Of a DNA stretch of 23,730 nucleotides, positions 22,622 to 23,730 are shown one piece after another. This DNA is from CAXMWX01 sp051008185. Lineage in GTDB: Bacteria; Pseudomonadota; Gammaproteobacteria; Eutrophobiales; Eutrophobiaceae. Below the pieces are notes generated by a model. The model had not been told where the DNA came from, ran no database searches, and was given only the letters and a program-made list of their open reading frames with translations. Within the stretch, counting starts at the first letter, position 1. Each line of letters opens with the position of its first letter. Where the stretch lies: assembly GCA_051008185.1 (NCBI GenBank), contig JBPCXW010000126.1, forward strand, positions 1 through 23,730, written 5' to 3'. The position numbers and the translations under genes were made by a program.

Positions 22622-23730
22622 TTATATCTGCGCGAGTACCTCATCCAGAGTGGCGAGCAGTTGATCGGCATTCTCTCTGGAGAAGCATAGCGGCGGCCGC
22701 ATCTTGAGTACATTGTCATACACGCCGATTCGGCTTATCAATACGCCCTTGTCTTTCATCTGGTTGATTACCTGCTTCGCCTCGGTGCTTGCCGGCGTTT
22801 TGGCCGCCCGATCCAGCACCAGCTCAGCCGCCAGAAACAAACCGTGGCCGCGCACATCGCCGATGATCTCGTATCTATCCTGTAACGCCTGTAATCCCTG
22901 TCTGGTGTATTCACCCACTTGCAGGGCATTGTCCTGCAGTCCCTCCTGTTCTATTACATCCAGTACGGCCATGCCCACGGCGCATTGCACCGGGTTACCG
23001 CCGAAGGTATTGAAATACATATTTACATCACGGAACTCATTCAAGATGTCAGCCCGACACACCAGTCCCGCCAGAGGATGACCGTTACCCATGGGTTTCC
23101 CCATGGTGACTATATCGGGCACTACCCCGTCTATCTGGTAGCCCCACAGGTGGCTACCGGTACGGGCGAAACCCGCCTGCACCTCGTCTGCGATATACAG
23201 GCCACCGGCCTCGCGCACAGACTGCACAGCCAGTTGCATATAGCCGGGCGGCACCTGCGGCAGGCCTTCGTTGGCAAAGATTGGGCAGAACAGGATGCCG
23301 GCAAGTTTGATCCCCTCCTCGGCGAACTCCGCTATGGCCTGCTTGACGGTATCGGCATAGGCCTGCCCAAGGGCTGCACCCTCGGCATCGGTAAGCGGTC
23401 TGTAGGTTTGTGGATAAGGAACGGCCTTGACCCGTCCGGCGGGCGAGCTGCCATCGTGAAACAGGGTTGCCAGTTCATCCACGGCGGCAGAATTGCCGTG
23501 ATAGGTGGCATCGGTACAGATAATCCCTTCAGCACCGGTCACATGGCGGGCCATGCGCAAGGCCAACTCATTGGCCTCGGTGCCGGAACAGACGATACAA
23601 CCCATACTCAAGCTGTCGGCATGCAACCGGGTAAGACGTTGCACATATTCCAGCACCAGCTCATGCAGATAACGGGTATGGACATTCAACAACTGCGCCT
23701 GCCGGTGCATGGCCTCAACGACCACAGGAT
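22622..23730 (-). CDS. PLP-dependent class III aminotransferase-like phospho-lyase (5'-truncated)
   Basis: Fold-type I PLP enzyme of the class III aminotransferase family, closest in pattern to the ethanolamine-phosphate / 5-phosphohydroxylysine phospho-lyases, which release ammonia and phosphate to give an aldehyde. The frame runs off the window end; the visible part begins at P-V-V-V-E-A-M-H, so roughly 60-70 N-terminal residues are missing. Seen in order: CSGTEANELALRMAR, DATYHG, the PLP aspartate in IADEVQAGF (about 59% along the fragment upstream of the lysine), the Schiff-base lysine in TMGKPMGNGHP, FNTFGGNPVQCAVG, GDVRGHGLF and LKMRPPLCFS. The GK-x-x-GNGHP and NTFGG-x-PV-x-CAVG combination is what I recall for the phospho-lyase branch, but ordinary omega-aminotransferases are related, so the reaction remains to be shown. 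It is directly upstream of the kinase gene, 8 bases apart. Confidence 0.85.
   Translation of the reverse strand, partial: PVVVEAMHRQAQLLNVHTRYLHELVLEYVQRLTRLHADSLSMGCIVCSGTEANELALRMARHVTGAEGIICTDATYHGNSAAVDELATLFHDGSSPAGRVKAVPYPQTYRPLTDAEGAALGQAYADTVKQAIAEFAEEGIKLAGILFCPIFANEGLPQVPPGYMQLAVQSVREAGGLYIADEVQAGFARTGSHLWGYQIDGVVPDIVTMGKPMGNGHPLAGLVCRADILNEFRDVNMYFNTFGGNPVQCAVGMAVLDVIEQEGLQDNALQVGEYTRQGLQALQDRYEIIGDVRGHGLFLAAELVLDRAAKTPASTEAKQVINQMKDKGVLISRIGVYDNVLKMRPPLCFSRENADQLLATLDEVLAQI

Noticed and set aside
1..23730. Mobile elements, tRNA genes, CRISPR arrays or phage genes
   Set aside because: No transposase or integrase motifs, no tRNA-like cloverleaf and no regularly spaced repeats were seen; coding sequence fills almost the whole window.

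Overview
The window is a densely packed bacterial chromosome segment of 16 genes, with no gap between genes longer than 192 bases. I see no RNA gene, insertion sequence, phage gene or CRISPR array. Nearly every gene belongs to catabolism of amino acids, amines or aryl acetates in an aerobic Gram-negative bacterium: a liu operon, paa genes, a periplasmic quinoprotein amine dehydrogenase with a Tat signal, and a YjcH/ActP pair. Proteobacteria is well supported. Gammaproteobacteria is my guess from the style of the LiuC, ActP and HDAC-like proteins.

Layout. (1) 1-2589 (+): the 3' part of a fused indolepyruvate ferredoxin oxidoreductase. (2) 2770-8325 (+): liuABCD, the leucine/isovalerate pathway from isovaleryl-CoA to HMG-CoA, preceded by a promoter-like sequence and a LiuR-like palindrome. 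(3) 14107-8329 (-): paaZ, paaI, a cyclopropane fatty acid synthase, yjcH and actP, all in one direction and possibly one transcript. It converges on liuD with 3 bases between stop codons. (4) 14209-15504 (+): paaK, divergent from paaZ. (5) 17684-15539 (-): heavy chain, light chain and a small c-type cytochrome of a tryptophan tryptophylquinone (TTQ) aralkylamine dehydrogenase. (6) 17877-21575 (+): an HDAC/acetylpolyamine deacetylase-like amidohydrolase, a small NTF2-like protein, a Nudix/metallo-beta-lactamase fusion, and maleylacetoacetate isomerase. (7) 23730-21591 (-): a PLP-dependent phospho-lyase/aminotransferase (cut by the window end) followed by an APH-fold kinase.

How they may work together (inference). 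Several routes would meet at aryl-acetaldehyde or aryl-acetyl-CoA. The amine dehydrogenase would oxidise phenylethylamine-type amines to aldehydes. The kinase/phospho-lyase pair could turn amino alcohols into aldehydes, ammonia and phosphate. The oxidoreductase turns arylpyruvates into arylacetyl-CoA. PaaK activates phenylacetate, and PaaZ and PaaI serve the later steps and rescue of that pathway. MaiA serves tyrosine/homogentisate breakdown. The HDAC-like enzyme, divergent from the amine dehydrogenase, could release amines from N-acetyl amines.

Most unusual points: the TTQ dehydrogenase genes stand side by side without the maturation genes (mauE, mauD, mauG) normally found with them; a near-perfect 34-bp hairpin lies inside the start of the HDAC-like gene; the Nudix-MBL fusion has a promoter placed for a leaderless transcript; and a kinase/phospho-lyase pair has an undefined substrate.
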